Source of the DNA: Streptomyces fuscichromogenes
GTDB taxonomy: Bacteria > Actinomycetota > Actinomycetes > Streptomycetales > Streptomycetaceae
Assembly (NCBI RefSeq): GCF_014645815.1
Contig: NZ_BMML01000002.1
Span: 139,924-203,923 of the forward strand
Direction of reading: 5' to 3'
DNA: 64,000 nucleotides
The notes under the pieces are model-generated. The model ran no database searches, was not told the origin of the DNA, and saw nothing but the letters and a program-made list of their open reading frames with translations. Below are positions 36,334-45,669 of the stretch, in pieces; the first letter of the stretch is position 1; every line of letters begins with the position of its first letter. A program made the translations under genes and the position numbers.

Positions 36334-36878
36334 ACGGCGGCCACCGCCCGCTCGAACCGCTCCCGGGTGCAGTAGCTCAGCAACGCCTTCTTCTCCGGCT
36401 TCTGGATCTCCCGTACGGGCACGAACCCGACGGCCTCGTTCAGTGCGTGCACGGCCTTGTTGGCGACGTCCGGTTCGACGACGATCCGGCGGGTCGCCGG
36501 GTCCTCGAAGAGGCGGCCGACCACGGCGGTGATGACGGCCTTCGTGAAGCCGTGCACGGGGATGTCGGTGGCGGGGGTCAGGAAGTGCATCCCGACGTCC
36601 CCCGGCTCGGGCTCGTACAGCCCGACCAGTTCCCGGTGGACCGGGTCGTAGTGCTCCATCAGGAAGGCGGGCGCACCGTCCTCCCCGATCCCCAGCAGCG
36701 CGTGATGGTGCTCGTCGGCCGCGATCTCCATGTACGCCCGCTCGACGTCCTCCAGCCGGGCGTCCTGCATCATCCAGTAGGCCGCCTTGGGGTGGGTGAC
36801 CCAGGAGTGCAGGAGCTCGGCGTCCCTGAGGGGGTCCAGGGGCCGGAAGGCGAAGGTCAGGGTGGCGGTGGTGCTCAT
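36330..36878 (-). CDS. desC: N-hydroxycadaverine acyltransferase
   Basis: The 182-aa GNAT-fold acyl-CoA transferase of the siderophore type (AlcB/IucB-like) transfers succinyl, acetyl or other acyl groups to N-hydroxycadaverine. Characteristic segments are [20 protein letters not shown] and the catalytic-region [19 protein letters not shown]. Its ends overlap desB and desD by 4 nt each (ATGA), implying tight coupling. Confidence 0.95.
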   Translation of the reverse strand: MSTTATLTFAFRPLDPLRDAELLHSWVTHPKAAYWMMQDARLEDVERAYMEIAADEHHHALLGIGEDGAPAFLMEHYDPVHRELVGLYEPEPGDVGMHFLTPATDIPVHGFTKAVITAVVGRLFEDPATRRIVVEPDVANKAVHALNEAVGFVPVREIQKPEKKALLSYCTRERFERAVAAV

Positions 36879-38158
36879 ACGGCGAACTCCTGGAAGGCGA
36901 TCGTCTTCTCCACCGGGTAGTACTCCGAGCCGAGCAGCTCGCGGATGATGTACGCGTTCCGGTAGGGGCCCATGCCCAGGTCGGGGCTGGTGATGCTGTG
37001 GGTGTGGACACCGGCGTTCTGGAGGAACACGCCCCGGCCGGTGACGTCGATCGCGTAGTTGCGGGCCACGTCGAAGCTGCCGTGCGTGTCGTAGCGCAGC
37101 CGGTCGCGGACCGGCCTGAGGAACTCCGGCTCCGCGTACCTGTAGCCGGTGGCCAGGACCAGGCCCTGGGTCTCGATCTCGTACTCCTTGCCCTGCTCCT
37201 CCTGGCGGAGCTTGAGCGTGTAGCTGCCGTTGTCGTAAGTGGCCGCGTTCAGGGCGGAGTTGGTCAGCAGCCTGGTCGGGACCGGGCCGCCGAGGTTCTT
37301 CCGGTAGAGCAGGTCGAAGATCTCGTTGATCAGGTCGCCGTCGATGCCCTTGAAGAGGCCCTTCTGCTCGGCGGTGAGCCGGTAGCGGGTGTCCTCGGGG
37401 AGGGCGTGGTAGTAGTCGATGTACTCGGGGCTGGTCATCTCCAGCGTGAGCTTGGTGTATTCCAGCGGGAAGAAGCGGGGGGAGCGGGTCACCCAGTTCA
37501 GCCGGTAGCCGTGGACGTCGATCTCGCTGAGCAGGTCGTAGTAGATCTCGGCGGCGGACTGGCCGCTGCCGACCAGGGTGATCGACTCCTTGGCCTGGAG
37601 CGCCTCACGGTGCCTGAGGTACTGCGAGTTGTGGACGAAGTCGCCGCCCAGTCCCGCGCAGGCCGCCGGGATGTGCGGCGGGGTGCCGGTGCCGAGGACC
37701 AGCCGGCGGGCGCGGTAGGTCTCACCGGCGGCCGTGGCGACGGCGTACACCCCGTCCTCGTCCTCGTACCGGACCTCCGTCACGGTGGTGTCGAAGCGGA
37801 CGTTGGTCAGTCTGTCGGCGGCCCAGCGGCAGTAGTCGTTGTACTCCACCCGCAGCGGATAGAAGTTCTCGCGGATGTAGAACGAGTACAGCCGGCCCTT
37901 CTCCTTCAGGTAGTTGAGGAAGGAGTACGGCGAGGTGGGGTCCGCCAGGGTGACCAGGTCCGACATGAACGGGGTCTGCAGGTGGGCGCCGTCCAGGAAC
38001 ATGCCGGCGTGCCACTCGAAGGCGGGCTTCGAGTCGAGGAAGACGCCGTCGAGTCCGGTGATCGGCTCGGTCAGGCAGGCGAGTCCGAGGTTGAAGGGCC
38101 CCAGCCCGATCCCCACGAAGTCATGGATGGCGGTCGGGTTGTCAGGACGCGCGGTCAA
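36875..38158 (-). CDS. desB: Cadaverine N-monooxygenase
   Basis: The 427-aa flavin-dependent N-hydroxylating monooxygenase (IucD/PvdA type) forms N-hydroxycadaverine. The FAD loop is [14 protein letters not shown] near residue 16, the NADPH loop [12 protein letters not shown] near 200, and the C-terminal ATGYRY motif is present. The start is a rare TTG at 38158 inside the desA 3' end, behind GGGAGAG; the next ATG would remove the FAD site. The 17-bp overlap with desA suggests coupled translation. Confidence 0.95.
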   Translation of the reverse strand: MTARPDNPTAIHDFVGIGLGPFNLGLACLTEPITGLDGVFLDSKPAFEWHAGMFLDGAHLQTPFMSDLVTLADPTSPYSFLNYLKEKGRLYSFYIRENFYPLRVEYNDYCRWAADRLTNVRFDTTVTEVRYEDEDGVYAVATAAGETYRARRLVLGTGTPPHIPAACAGLGGDFVHNSQYLRHREALQAKESITLVGSGQSAAEIYYDLLSEIDVHGYRLNWVTRSPRFFPLEYTKLTLEMTSPEYIDYYHALPEDTRYRLTAEQKGLFKGIDGDLINEIFDLLYRKNLGGPVPTRLLTNSALNAATYDNGSYTLKLRQEEQGKEYEIETQGLVLATGYRYAEPEFLRPVRDRLRYDTHGSFDVARNYAIDVTGRGVFLQNAGVHTHSITSPDLGMGPYRNAYIIRELLGSEYYPVEKTIAFQEFAV

Positions 38159-39584
38159 GGGACTCTCCCAGGTACTGCTCGGCGTGGCCGGCGATCAGAT
38201 CGAGGACGGCGGTGATGTCGGCCGTCGTGGTCTCGGGGTTGAGCAGGGTGAACTTGAGGTAGTGGCGGCCGCCGACCTTGGTGCCCGCGACCACGGCGTC
38301 GCCGGAGGCGAACAGGGCCTTGCGGGCGTACAGGTTGGCGCGGTCGATCTCGGCCGGGTCGGTGACGGCGGCGGGGACGTAGCGGAAGACGAGGGTGGAC
38401 AGGGACGGTTCGACGACCACGTCGTAGCGCGGGTCGGCGGCCAGCAGCCGCCAGCCGTCCGCCGCCAACTCGCAGACCTCGTCGAAGAGTTCGCCGATGC
38501 CGTCGGCGCCCATGGTGCGCAGGGTCATCCACAGCTTGAGGGCGTCGAAGCGGCGGGTGGTCTGGAGGGACTTGTCGACCTGGTTGGGGATGCGCTCCTG
38601 CACCATCCGGCGCGGGTTCAGATACTCCGCGTGGTAGGTGGCGTGCCGCAGGGTGGCCGCGTCCCGGACCAGCACGGCGGACGAACTCACCGGCTGGAAG
38701 AAGGACTTGTGGTAGTCGACGGTGACCGAGTCGGCGCGCTCGATGCCGGCGATCCGGTCCCGGTGCCTCAGGGAGGCGAGCAGCCCGCAGCCGTAGGCCG
38801 CGTCGACGTGCATCCAGACGCCGTACTGCTCGCACAGTCCGGCGATCTCCGGCAGCGGGTCGATGGAGCCGAAGTCGGTGGTGCCGGCGGTGGCGACGAC
38901 GGCCATCGGGACGAGTCCGTCGCGCTTGCAGCGCTCCAGTTCGCGGGCGAGGGCCACGGTCTGCATCCGCTTGTCGGCGCCGACGGGCACGGAGATCACC
39001 GCGTCCGGGCCGAGGCCGAGCAGTTTCGCCGACTTCTGCACGCTGAAGTGGCTGATGTCGGAGGCGAGGATCCGCAGGTCCGCGAGTTCGTCGGCCTTGG
39101 CCTCCTCCCGAGCCAGCAGCAGCGCCTGGAGGTTGGACTGGGTGCCGCCGGAGGTGAACACGCCGTCGGCGGCCTCGCCGAAGCCGATGCGGGCGGTCGT
39201 CCAGTCGATCAGTTTCCGCTCGATGAGGGTGCCGCCCGCCGACTGGTCCCAGGTGTCCAGGGAGGAGTTGACGGCGGAGAGCACCGCCTCGCCGAGCACC
39301 GCCGGGATGACCACCGGGCAGTTGAGGTGGGCGAGGTAGCGGGGGTGGTGGAAGTAGACGGCGTCCCGGAGGTAGACGTCCTCCAGCTCGTCCAGGACCG
39401 CGGTGGTGTCGTACAGCGGCCGGTCGAGGTCGATGCCGTCGATGCGGGGGGAGAGGGCGTCGACGGTGACACCCGTGAACGGACGGTCGGTGGTGGCGAG
39501 TTTGGCCGCCACCCGCTCTACTCCTTCGGTCACGGAGCGGCGGTAGTGCTCCGCGGTGAGGTCATTGAGCAGGTGCGAGCGCAT
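38142..39584 (-). CDS. desA: PLP-dependent lysine decarboxylase
   Basis: The 480-aa group II decarboxylase makes cadaverine from lysine, the first step to desferrioxamines. The PLP-binding Lys293 lies in [13 protein letters not shown], and HVDAAYG carries the cofactor Asp. The ATG at 39584 is behind CCCGGAGGACC. It is first in the operon, 53 bp downstream of a perfect iron box, so expression should rise in iron starvation. Confidence 0.96.
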   Translation of the reverse strand: MRSHLLNDLTAEHYRRSVTEGVERVAAKLATTDRPFTGVTVDALSPRIDGIDLDRPLYDTTAVLDELEDVYLRDAVYFHHPRYLAHLNCPVVIPAVLGEAVLSAVNSSLDTWDQSAGGTLIERKLIDWTTARIGFGEAADGVFTSGGTQSNLQALLLAREEAKADELADLRILASDISHFSVQKSAKLLGLGPDAVISVPVGADKRMQTVALARELERCKRDGLVPMAVVATAGTTDFGSIDPLPEIAGLCEQYGVWMHVDAAYGCGLLASLRHRDRIAGIERADSVTVDYHKSFFQPVSSSAVLVRDAATLRHATYHAEYLNPRRMVQERIPNQVDKSLQTTRRFDALKLWMTLRTMGADGIGELFDEVCELAADGWRLLAADPRYDVVVEPSLSTLVFRYVPAAVTDPAEIDRANLYARKALFASGDAVVAGTKVGGRHYLKFTLLNPETTTADITAVLDLIAGHAEQYLGESLDRAS

Positions 39585-39636
39585 GAGGGGGTCCTCCGGG
39601 ACGATCCGTGCGGGGGAGGGGAGCGATCGGCTCCAC

Positions 39637-39655
39637 TTAGGTTAGCCTAACCTAA
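39637..39655. promoter_or_regulatory. DmdR/IdeR iron box before desA
   Basis: TTAGGTTAGCCTAACCTAA is a perfect 19-bp palindrome matching the DmdR1/IdeR consensus. Iron-loaded repressor would shut off desABCD. Confidence 0.96.
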
Positions 39656-39716
39656 GTAGCGCGGGCGGAGCGCTGGCCCTCCCGTGACAGCGGTCACGTC
39701 GCGCCGGAGGCCCTGA

Positions 39717-40553
39717 CTACCCGCCGGCCGCCCGGAGCTGTTCCTCCGTCAGGCCCTGCCGCCAGTACCCGACGAAGGTGACCTGGCGCCGGTCGAAACC
39801 GCGCTCGCCGACGAGGTGCCGGCGCAGCTCCTTCACGCGTCCGGACTCGCCGGCGATCCAGGCGTACGGGCTCGCGTGGGCGGGAAGCCGTGCGGCCCGG
39901 ATCTCCTCCGTGGCGTCGCGGCCGGCCACCAGCCAGGTGATCTCCGTGTCCGCCCCGGTGGCCACGTCCTGGACGTCGCCGGCGCACGGCACCTCCAGCC
40001 AGGCGCGGACGCGGGTGGCGGCGGGCAGGGATTCGAGGACGGCGGTCGCCGCGGGTACGGCGGTCTCGTCGCCCCAGATCAGCACCAGGTCGGTGTCCTC
40101 GGGCGGCCGGAAACGGATCGCCCGGTTGTCGGCGGCCGCCGGTCCGAGCAGGATCACCCGGTCACCGGCGGCGGCCCGGGAGGCCCACCGCGAGGCGGGC
40201 CCGGCCGGGGCGGCGGCGTCCGGCCCGACGCCGTGCAGCACGAAGTCGATGTCGATCTCGTCGGGGTCCCGGCGCAGCGCCCGCAGCGTGTACGAGCGCA
40301 TCACGGCCCGTACGTCGTCGGGGAGTTCACGCCAGCCCTGCCACCAGCCCTCGCCCAGTTCGATCGGCACGACGGGCTCGGTGCGCCCCTCGGCCGGGAT
40401 GAACAGGGACAGGGACTGGTCGCGTCCGTGCGAGTGGAAGTGCGCCAGGTCGGCGCCGGCGAAGGTGACCCGGACCAGAGACGGACCGAGCCGCCTCGTC
40501 CGTACGACCTGGAGGGAGAAGAAACGGAACGGGGCGGCCACGGCCGTCGTCAT
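39717..40553 (-). CDS. desF: Siderophore-interacting protein, ferric-desferrioxamine reductase
   Basis: The 278-aa SIP/ViuB family protein has an FAD-binding beta-barrel (about 12-125, with MRSYTLRALRRDPDEIDIDF as the flavin motif) and an NAD(P)H-binding domain to the end (ILIWGDETAVPA type, VLIWGDETAVPAATAVLESL). It should release iron from ferrioxamine by reduction. An AGGAG ribosome-binding site precedes the ATG, and a 13-bp palindrome (CCTGAGACTCAGG, 40561-40573) covers it. It follows desE by 50 bp and is probably co-transcribed from the same iron box. Confidence 0.88.
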   Translation of the reverse strand: MTTAVAAPFRFFSLQVVRTRRLGPSLVRVTFAGADLAHFHSHGRDQSLSLFIPAEGRTEPVVPIELGEGWWQGWRELPDDVRAVMRSYTLRALRRDPDEIDIDFVLHGVGPDAAAPAGPASRWASRAAAGDRVILLGPAAADNRAIRFRPPEDTDLVLIWGDETAVPAATAVLESLPAATRVRAWLEVPCAGDVQDVATGADTEITWLVAGRDATEEIRAARLPAHASPYAWIAGESGRVKELRRHLVGERGFDRRQVTFVGYWRQGLTEEQLRAAGG

Positions 40554-40603
40554 ATGTGCTCCTGAGACTCAGGAAGTCGTGTGGACGTGCTGCTTGTCGC
40601 GGG

Positions 40604-41650
40604 TCAGCTGACCTTCTTCGCCGTCTCCAGCGCCTTGGCGAGGTTCTCCACCATCGCGACGCACTTGTCGTAGGAGAAGATCGGCTCGGGGGAGCGGGCG
40701 ATGACCTGGCCGGCCTTGACCGCGGGGAGCTTCTTCCAGGTGGCCTGGGTGATGTCGGCCGGCTGGATGGTCGCCGTACGGTCGTCCATCATGATGATGT
40801 CGGCCTGGTACTTGTCGACGTTCTCCCAGCTCAGCGACTCGTACCAGCCGCCGCTCGCCTTCAGTACGGACGCCGACGGCTCCACGAAGTTCACGCCGAG
40901 GGCCTTGAAGTACTCCAGGTCCACGGAGAGGTCGGAACCGGAGACGTAGAACAGGTCCTGGGCGGCGGAACCGGCCATCACCTTGATGTCCGGGTGCGCC
41001 TTGGCGGCGGCCCGCAGCCGGGACGACGCCGTCTCGAACCGCTTCTTCGCGTCGGTCACCCTGCTCGCCGTCATGTCCGCGCCGAGCGACTCGGCGAGCG
41101 CCCAGACGCGCTGCAGCGGGACGGTCAGCTGACGGTCGTAGGCCGAGATGCCCACGCTCGGGGCCAGCTTGGCGATCTTGTCCTTGGACTCGTCCGGGAC
41201 GTACCAGAGGGTGCCGGCGGCGTCGAACATCGTGGTGATGAGCACGTCCGGCGCCAGGGCCGCGTACTTCTCGACGTTGAACTGGCCCCACTCGTTGCCG
41301 AGCACGGTCAGCTTGCTGACGTCCATGTCGCCGGCCTGGACGTCGGCCTTGCCGTCCTTCGTCTTCGTCGGGCCGAAGACGCCCTTGACGTCGACGCCGT
41401 AGTCGTACAGCGCGGCGGCGACCCCGACGAACGCGACGATGTCCGCCGGGGCCTTGTCCAGCTTCACCGTGGTCCCGCGGTCGTCCTTGAAGGTCCAGGG
41501 GCCGGACTTGGCGGCTGTCGTCTCCTTGCCGGAGGAGCCGCTTTTCGCGTCTTCGGCACCGCAGGCCGCGAGCGCGGCACCGAGACCGAGGGCGCCACCG
41601 GCGGCGAGGATGCCGCGGCGGGTGAGGTGGGCTGCTCTGACGTTGGACAT
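40604..41650 (-). CDS. desE: Ferric-desferrioxamine-binding lipoprotein
   Basis: The 348-aa cluster 8 (FhuD/FepB-like) solute-binding protein has a Tat-like signal (HLTRRGILAAGG) with lipobox LAAC, Cys30 being lipidated. Two lobes are joined by a long helix. It captures ferrioxamines at the cell surface. No permease genes lie nearby; in other streptomycetes these are elsewhere. It is preceded by an iron box at 41701. Confidence 0.95.
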   Translation of the reverse strand: MSNVRAAHLTRRGILAAGGALGLGAALAACGAEDAKSGSSGKETTAAKSGPWTFKDDRGTTVKLDKAPADIVAFVGVAAALYDYGVDVKGVFGPTKTKDGKADVQAGDMDVSKLTVLGNEWGQFNVEKYAALAPDVLITTMFDAAGTLWYVPDESKDKIAKLAPSVGISAYDRQLTVPLQRVWALAESLGADMTASRVTDAKKRFETASSRLRAAAKAHPDIKVMAGSAAQDLFYVSGSDLSVDLEYFKALGVNFVEPSASVLKASGGWYESLSWENVDKYQADIIMMDDRTATIQPADITQATWKKLPAVKAGQVIARSPEPIFSYDKCVAMVENLAKALETAKKVS

Positions 41651-41700
41651 AGGTGTGGCTGCTTTCGGACGTGCGGGAACACCGCCGGACGGGATGGAGA

Positions 41701-41719
41701 TTAGGTTAGCCTAACCTCA
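41701..41719. promoter_or_regulatory. DmdR/IdeR iron box before desE
   Basis: TTAGGTTAGCCTAACCTCA differs from the perfect palindrome upstream of desA at one position. It lies 50 bp upstream of the desE ATG. Confidence 0.94.
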
Positions 41720-41775
41720 TCTCTTGTCCAGGTCGGGTCCCCGCACGTGCCGTCCGAGACCGACTCGCCGGGCAG

Positions 41776-41847
41776 TCAGGAGCGGATGAACTCCAGCAGA
41801 TCCACGTTGATCGTCGCTGCCTCCGTGGTCGGCATGCCGCGCGGAGC
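41776..41847 (-). pseudogene. Alpha/beta-hydrolase C-terminal tail
   Basis: 23 codons and a stop (GMPTTEAATINVDLLEFIRS) match the end of alpha/beta hydrolases after the catalytic His. The rest of the gene is missing. Confidence 0.5.
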
Positions 41848-42073
41848 ACTCGTTCTGACGGGCCCGGCGTCGACCCGTGTCGTCCTCCACCGCGTCGGGG
41901 GCACGATCCTGGTCGAGGACCCCGCCACCGCACCGGAACCGGCGGCTCAGGTGACGTCGTCCACGTTCGACTTCCTCGCCTGGTCGACCACCCGTACCCC
42001 CTGGCGCGAGGTGACCGAGGTGACCGATGACGTTTCTGTCGCCGCCGCCTTCCTCGACGAGCTGAACCTGGTC
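41848..42073 (+). pseudogene. Mycothiol-dependent/TIGR03083-type protein fragment
   Basis: About 75 codons (STRVVLHRVGGTILVEDP, TFDFLAWSTTRTPWREV, AAAFLDELNLV) resemble the C-terminal domain of TIGR03083/maleylpyruvate-isomerase-like actinobacterial proteins. It lacks the N-terminal DinB-like helices and abuts a hydrolase tail on the opposite strand. Confidence 0.5.
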
Positions 42074-42137
42074 CGACGCCTCGGCTCCGGCTCGGCGGTG
42101 CCGCGTACGACGGGTCGCGGGACCGCCGGAGGTTCGG

Positions 42138-42748
42138 TCAGCGCCTTCGCCATTCGGTGGGAGACATGCCGTACTCGGCCCGGAACGCGCGGCTGAAGCT
42201 GGAGGGGTCGGAGAAACCGTGGCGTCGTGCGACGGCGCCGATGGCCACGGTGGCGTCGGCGGCGAGGGCCTGCCTGCACGCTTCGAGGCGGCGGGTGCGG
42301 ATCCAGTTTGCGAGGCCGATGCCGCTGCCGGCGAGCACCGTGCAGAGATGGCGCACCGAGATGTGGTGCGCGGCCGCGATCCGCTCGGCGGACAGGGCGG
42401 GGTCGTTCAGGTGCCGGCGGGCGTATTCGAGGATGCGCATCGGCAGGGTGGCGGCCAGGGGCTCGGCCGCTGACTCGTCGGCCCGCAGATGGGTCGCGAC
42501 CACGGCGCGGATGAGTTCGATGCTCGGGTGACCGATCAGGTCGGCGGTGCGCTCCACCCGCAGGGCGGTGGTTCGACCCGAGCAGACGGTCAGGTCGCCC
42601 AGTCCGTGACGACGCCGTGCGCGGCCACCGACCGGCGATGGCCGGGCCAGTGCAGTTCGATCGGCACCATCGTCGCGCCGAGCGCCTCGTGGACGAACTC
42701 GGCACGATCACGCTCTTCGACCTCATCGGTGTTCAGAATGAAAGGCAT
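42138..42748 (-). pseudogene. AraC-family regulator with internal deletion and frameshift
   Basis: The N-terminal 50 codons from ATG 42748 (NTDEVEERDRAEFVHEALGA) match the start of cupin-type AraC regulators. The frame changes near 42595, then about 20 codons (GDLTVCSGRTTALRVERT) jump straight to the hinge (GHPSIELIRAVVATHLRA), so some 110 residues of the sensor domain are deleted. The HTH region (42138-42430) is intact. Confidence 0.7.
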
Positions 42749-42983
42749 GGCGTAGACCCCTCGACCCGCACGTCGGAAACGTATGTGTGCTGACCGGGCG
42801 CGGCACCGAACTCCCGCCTTGTCACCGGCTGTTGCGGCCGACCGCGGTATCCGGCCGGGCCGGGCCGCCCCCACGCTCCCGACGGCGGGTCCGGTCGCTC
42901 GGGGTCCCGGGGGCGGGCGGCCGTCGTGGATGAGCACCACCCCGCGACGGCGCCGTCGCGGACCGGCCCGGACCTGCCAGGAG

Positions 42984-43649
42984 CTACCGGCCGCCGGCCG
43001 GGGCGCCGTCCGGTCCGGGCCGTACGGCGAACGACTCGATGTAGGCCAGCGCTCCGTACAGCGCGTCGCGCAGCGGTGCGGAGTCGCCGGCCGCCTGGTC
43101 CAGCAGCGCCCCGCCCTGGAACGCGGCGGTGAGCAGGTGGGCGAGCGCGGCCGGGTCGGCCTCCGGCCGTAGTTCGCCGCGCTCGCGCATCTTGCCCAGG
43201 CCGCGCCTGAACAGCTCCCGCCACCGCTCGAAGCCGTCGGCCACCGCGTCCCGGTACGCGGGCTCGGCCTTGACGACCTCGGCGGCCAGCGAGCCGAACG
43301 TGCACCCGCCGCGCAGCATGTCCTGCGAGGCGATGTAGGAGTCGGCCCACCGGTACAGGGCCGCGAGGCTGTCCAACTCGCCCAGCTCGGGCGCCTGGTG
43401 GCGGGCGACGATGCCGTCGGCCTGCCAGCCGAGCACCGCGCGCACCAGGGACTCCTTGGTGGGGAAGTGGCGGGTCAGCTGCGAGCCGCTGACCCCGGCG
43501 GCCTCCCGGATCTGCTCGTTGTTGGTGTTCTGCGCGCCGTTCTCGTAGATCAGCTCGGCGGCCGCCCGGACGATGCGCTCGCGGGTGGCCAGGCCCTTCG
43601 CGGTCAGCTTCCGGCCCGGCGCGCCGCTGGTGGTGGTCATGCCGGCCAT
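42984..43649 (-). CDS. TetR-family repressor next to a broken MFS exporter gene
   Basis: The 221-aa protein has an HTH at about 20-65 (ATRERIVRAAAELIYENGAQ, IREAAGVSGSQLTRHFPTKE) and a TetR_C domain to about 205. It is divergent from the MFS pseudogene, and two long AT-rich inverted repeats fill the intergenic space. The resistance or export function it controlled appears lost, so the repressor may be an orphan. Starts at 43649 or 43640 cannot be separated. Confidence 0.87.
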   Translation of the reverse strand: MAGMTTTSGAPGRKLTAKGLATRERIVRAAAELIYENGAQNTNNEQIREAAGVSGSQLTRHFPTKESLVRAVLGWQADGIVARHQAPELGELDSLAALYRWADSYIASQDMLRGGCTFGSLAAEVVKAEPAYRDAVADGFERWRELFRRGLGKMRERGELRPEADPAALAHLLTAAFQGGALLDQAAGDSAPLRDALYGALAYIESFAVRPGPDGAPAGGR

Positions 43650-43657
43650 GGTACCGC

Positions 43658-43685
43658 AAAAAAGGGGCTTGACAACCCATTCTTT
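43658..43685. promoter_or_regulatory. TetR operator candidate 1 with embedded -35 box
   Basis: An imperfect inverted repeat runs from AAAAAAGGGG to CCCATTCTTT. A consensus -35 (TTGACA, 43669-43674), reading toward the MFS gene, lies at its centre, so occupancy would block transcription. Confidence 0.6.
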
Positions 43686-43718
43686 GGGGTGTTCCCTGGG
43701 GGCAGGTCAAAAAAGGGC

Positions 43719-43745
43719 TCGCGGGCCCATTTTTTAGGGAGGCGG
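43719..43745. promoter_or_regulatory. TetR operator candidate 2
   Basis: An inverted repeat, AAAAAAGGGC on the left and GCCCATTTTTT on the right, is related to the one at 43658. It ends 5 bp before the MFS ATG. Confidence 0.6.
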
Positions 43746-43750
43746 ACGGG

Positions 43751-44210
43751 ATGTCCACACATGCTGCACCGCCGGTGGTGGCGTCACCGCACACCGGCCC
43801 CGCTCCGGCCTCGGCCCCGGCCGTCACCGAGGCGGGTCACCCGCGCCGTTGGAGCATCATGGCCGGTGCTGGGCGCCGTCGCCTTCATGGCACAGCTCGA
43901 CTTCTTCGTCGTCAACGTCGCCCTCGACGGAATCGGCCGGTCGTTCCCGGGCGCGGGTGTCGCGAGCGTGTCGTGGGTGCTGTCGGCCTACGCGATCGTC
44001 TTCGCCGCCGTGCTGGTGCCCGCGGGCCGGCTCGCGGACCACTGGGGGCGCAGGGAGACGCTGCTGCCCGGGGTGGCTCTGTTCACCCTCACCTCCGCCG
44101 TCGCGGCCGCCGCGCCGAGTCTCGGCGTGCTGGTCGGCGCCCGAGCCCTCCAGGCCGTCGGCGCGGCGATGATCGTGCCGACCTCGCTCGGCCTGCTCTA
44201 CCGTTCCTAG
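43751..44210 (+). pseudogene. MFS (DHA2-type) exporter, frameshifted and truncated
   Basis: The ATG at 43751 begins a typical N-terminus. After about 36 codons (GHPRRWSIM) the frame shifts near 43860. The second frame then encodes four helices of a 14-TM DHA2 exporter (VLGAVAFMAQLDFFVVNVAL, motif A-like GRLADHWGRRETLL). The coding match ends near 44198, where a TnpB-type element begins, followed by a stop at 44208. Confidence 0.8.
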
Positions 44211-45040
44211 AGACTGAGCGGGAGTGAGTCCTGTTGCCAGGATTCGTGCTCAGCCGGACGCCCCGGACGGTGTTGGGCGTTCTGGTCGACCGCGTTCGCT
44301 CCGCGTCCGGGCGGCACGGATCGTGTCCGTGGTCCGGGGATGCGGGGGCGGCCCGCGGCCGGAGGCCGCTGTCGGGCACAGCCTCACGCCCCGGGGAGCC
44401 TGCTCCGGCCTGGACGGTCCGATGCCCCTGCTCATCGCTCCGGTGAGCAGGGGGCGGTGCCGTCCGTCGTCGGATCGGGTGTCCCAGGACGCGCCTTCCG
44501 ATCGCCACCGCTGCCGCGTCGTGGCGAGTGGTCTTACGAGTCTTGCCGGTCAGGGGTTTGTGCCAGTGCTGGGCGCCCCACCGGGAGGTGTAGGCGGGGT
44601 CGACGGCGATGAGCGGGATACCGAGTTCGGCCGCCATCGACACCAGCCGGGCCCGCAGTCTGGCCACGGGCAGGCCGGAGATCAGCTTGCGGAACCGCTT
44701 CCTGCGGCCGTGTTTCTCCCGGGTGGTCTCGGCGGTGAAGTCGAGGTCCTCGACGGCGATGGCAAGACGGTGACGCCGGGCCCAGTGCAGCAGTCGGATC
44801 AGCGCGTGCCTGACCTGGGCATCACGGTGGTCGGCGGTGCCGGTGAGGTCGTAGCCGAAGCGGAGCGGTGCGCCGACCGGGTTGCCGTGTTCGTCCAGGC
44901 GCCAGGCGGCGAGGTGGTCGGCGTTGGTGTCCACACCGACCATGCCGTTCGCGCGGGCGGCCTCCAGCGGGATCGTCCGGACGGGCCGCCACCTCCCGCA
45001 GCCCGCCCACCGCCCGCACCCCCGACCCGGTGTCACCGAA
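44198..45040 (-). mobile_element. TnpB-type insertion element, 5'-truncated
   Basis: It interrupts the MFS gene at about 44198. Near this end is a hairpin (TCCTG-TTGC-CAGGA, 44229-44242), like the terminal hairpins of IS200/IS605-group elements. The other end is lost near 45040. No TnpA gene is present. Confidence 0.55.
44230..45036 (-). pseudogene. TnpB-related protein (RuvC-like nuclease), N-terminus missing
   Basis: The reading frame retains the RuvC-type acidic residues: GVDTNADHLAAWRLDEHGN, VEDLDF after a basic stretch and RHDAAAVAIGRR. TAETTREKHGRRKRFRKLIS and DPAYTSRWGAQHW are typical of actinobacterial TnpB-related (IS1341-like) proteins. The N-terminal half is absent, and the C-terminus reads through into the old MFS gene. 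It is inactive unless rescued in trans. Confidence 0.7.
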
Positions 45041-45191
45041 ATCCGTCACCCCACCCAACGACCACCACCCGTGAAGGTCACCCATTCGACGCAAGAACTC
45101 CCGTTCCCCGCCCGGAGCACGCCCGCCAGCGCCCGGCACACTCACTCATCCGCGCCAGAACGCGTTCAAACGACGCCGATCACCAGCTGTT

Positions 45192-45548
45192 CACAACCCC
45201 GAGACCGAACTCGGCAGGAGCGCGGGGCTGGCCTCCCTGCGCCGGATCGACCGGCGCCTGGCCCGCTCCGGACAGGACGCGCCCGCGCCTGTGCGCGAGG
45301 CCCAGATGAACGCCGTCGTCCGGTGGAACAGCGGCATCGACTCGGCCTGGAGCCGACTCGGCGACCTCGCGGTGCCGGTCCTGTTCGCCAACGGCGCCCA
45401 CGACGTGATGGAGCACGTCCACCAGACGTACGCGATGGCGCGGGCCGTCCCCGACTCCAAGACCGTCATCTACGGGGACGCCGGTCACGCGTTCCTCTTC
45501 CAGCACCCGCAGGACTTCGGCGGCGAAGTCCTGCGCTTCACCGAATGA
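45192..45548 (+). pseudogene. Alpha/beta-hydrolase, 3' half only
   Basis: 118 codons encode the lid and end of an alpha/beta hydrolase: NSGIDSAWSRLGDLAVPVLF, then the acid NGAHDVM and catalytic His in YGDAGHAFLFQHP. The nucleophile half is missing and there is no start. The 150 bp between this and the TnpB relic hold nothing recognisable. Confidence 0.65.
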
Positions 45549-45549
45549 C

Positions 45550-45604
45550 CCGACAGCCGACAGCCGACAGCCCGACAGCCCGACAGGCCGGCGCGTGGCC
45601 GGCC
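45550..45604. repeat. Heptamer tandem repeats and hairpin after the acyl-CoA dehydrogenase operon
   Basis: Five copies of CCGACAG, some with an extra C, lie at 45550-45585. They are followed by a 7-bp hairpin, GGCCGGC/GCCGGCC (45586-45604), which may terminate the minus-strand operon. Confidence 0.5.
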
Positions 45605-45669
45605 GCACGACACCGCCGGTGCCGGGGCCGGTCGGTGGGCTCGTCCGCGGCGGGCCTGCCGGGGCGGCC

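Noticed and set aside
34564..41719. New secondary-metabolite cluster
   Set aside because: All genes fit the well-known desferrioxamine locus desABCD-EF, including iron boxes.
44224..45309. 361-codon plus-strand frame over the TnpB relic
   Set aside because: Antisense shadow; the RuvC motifs are on the minus strand.
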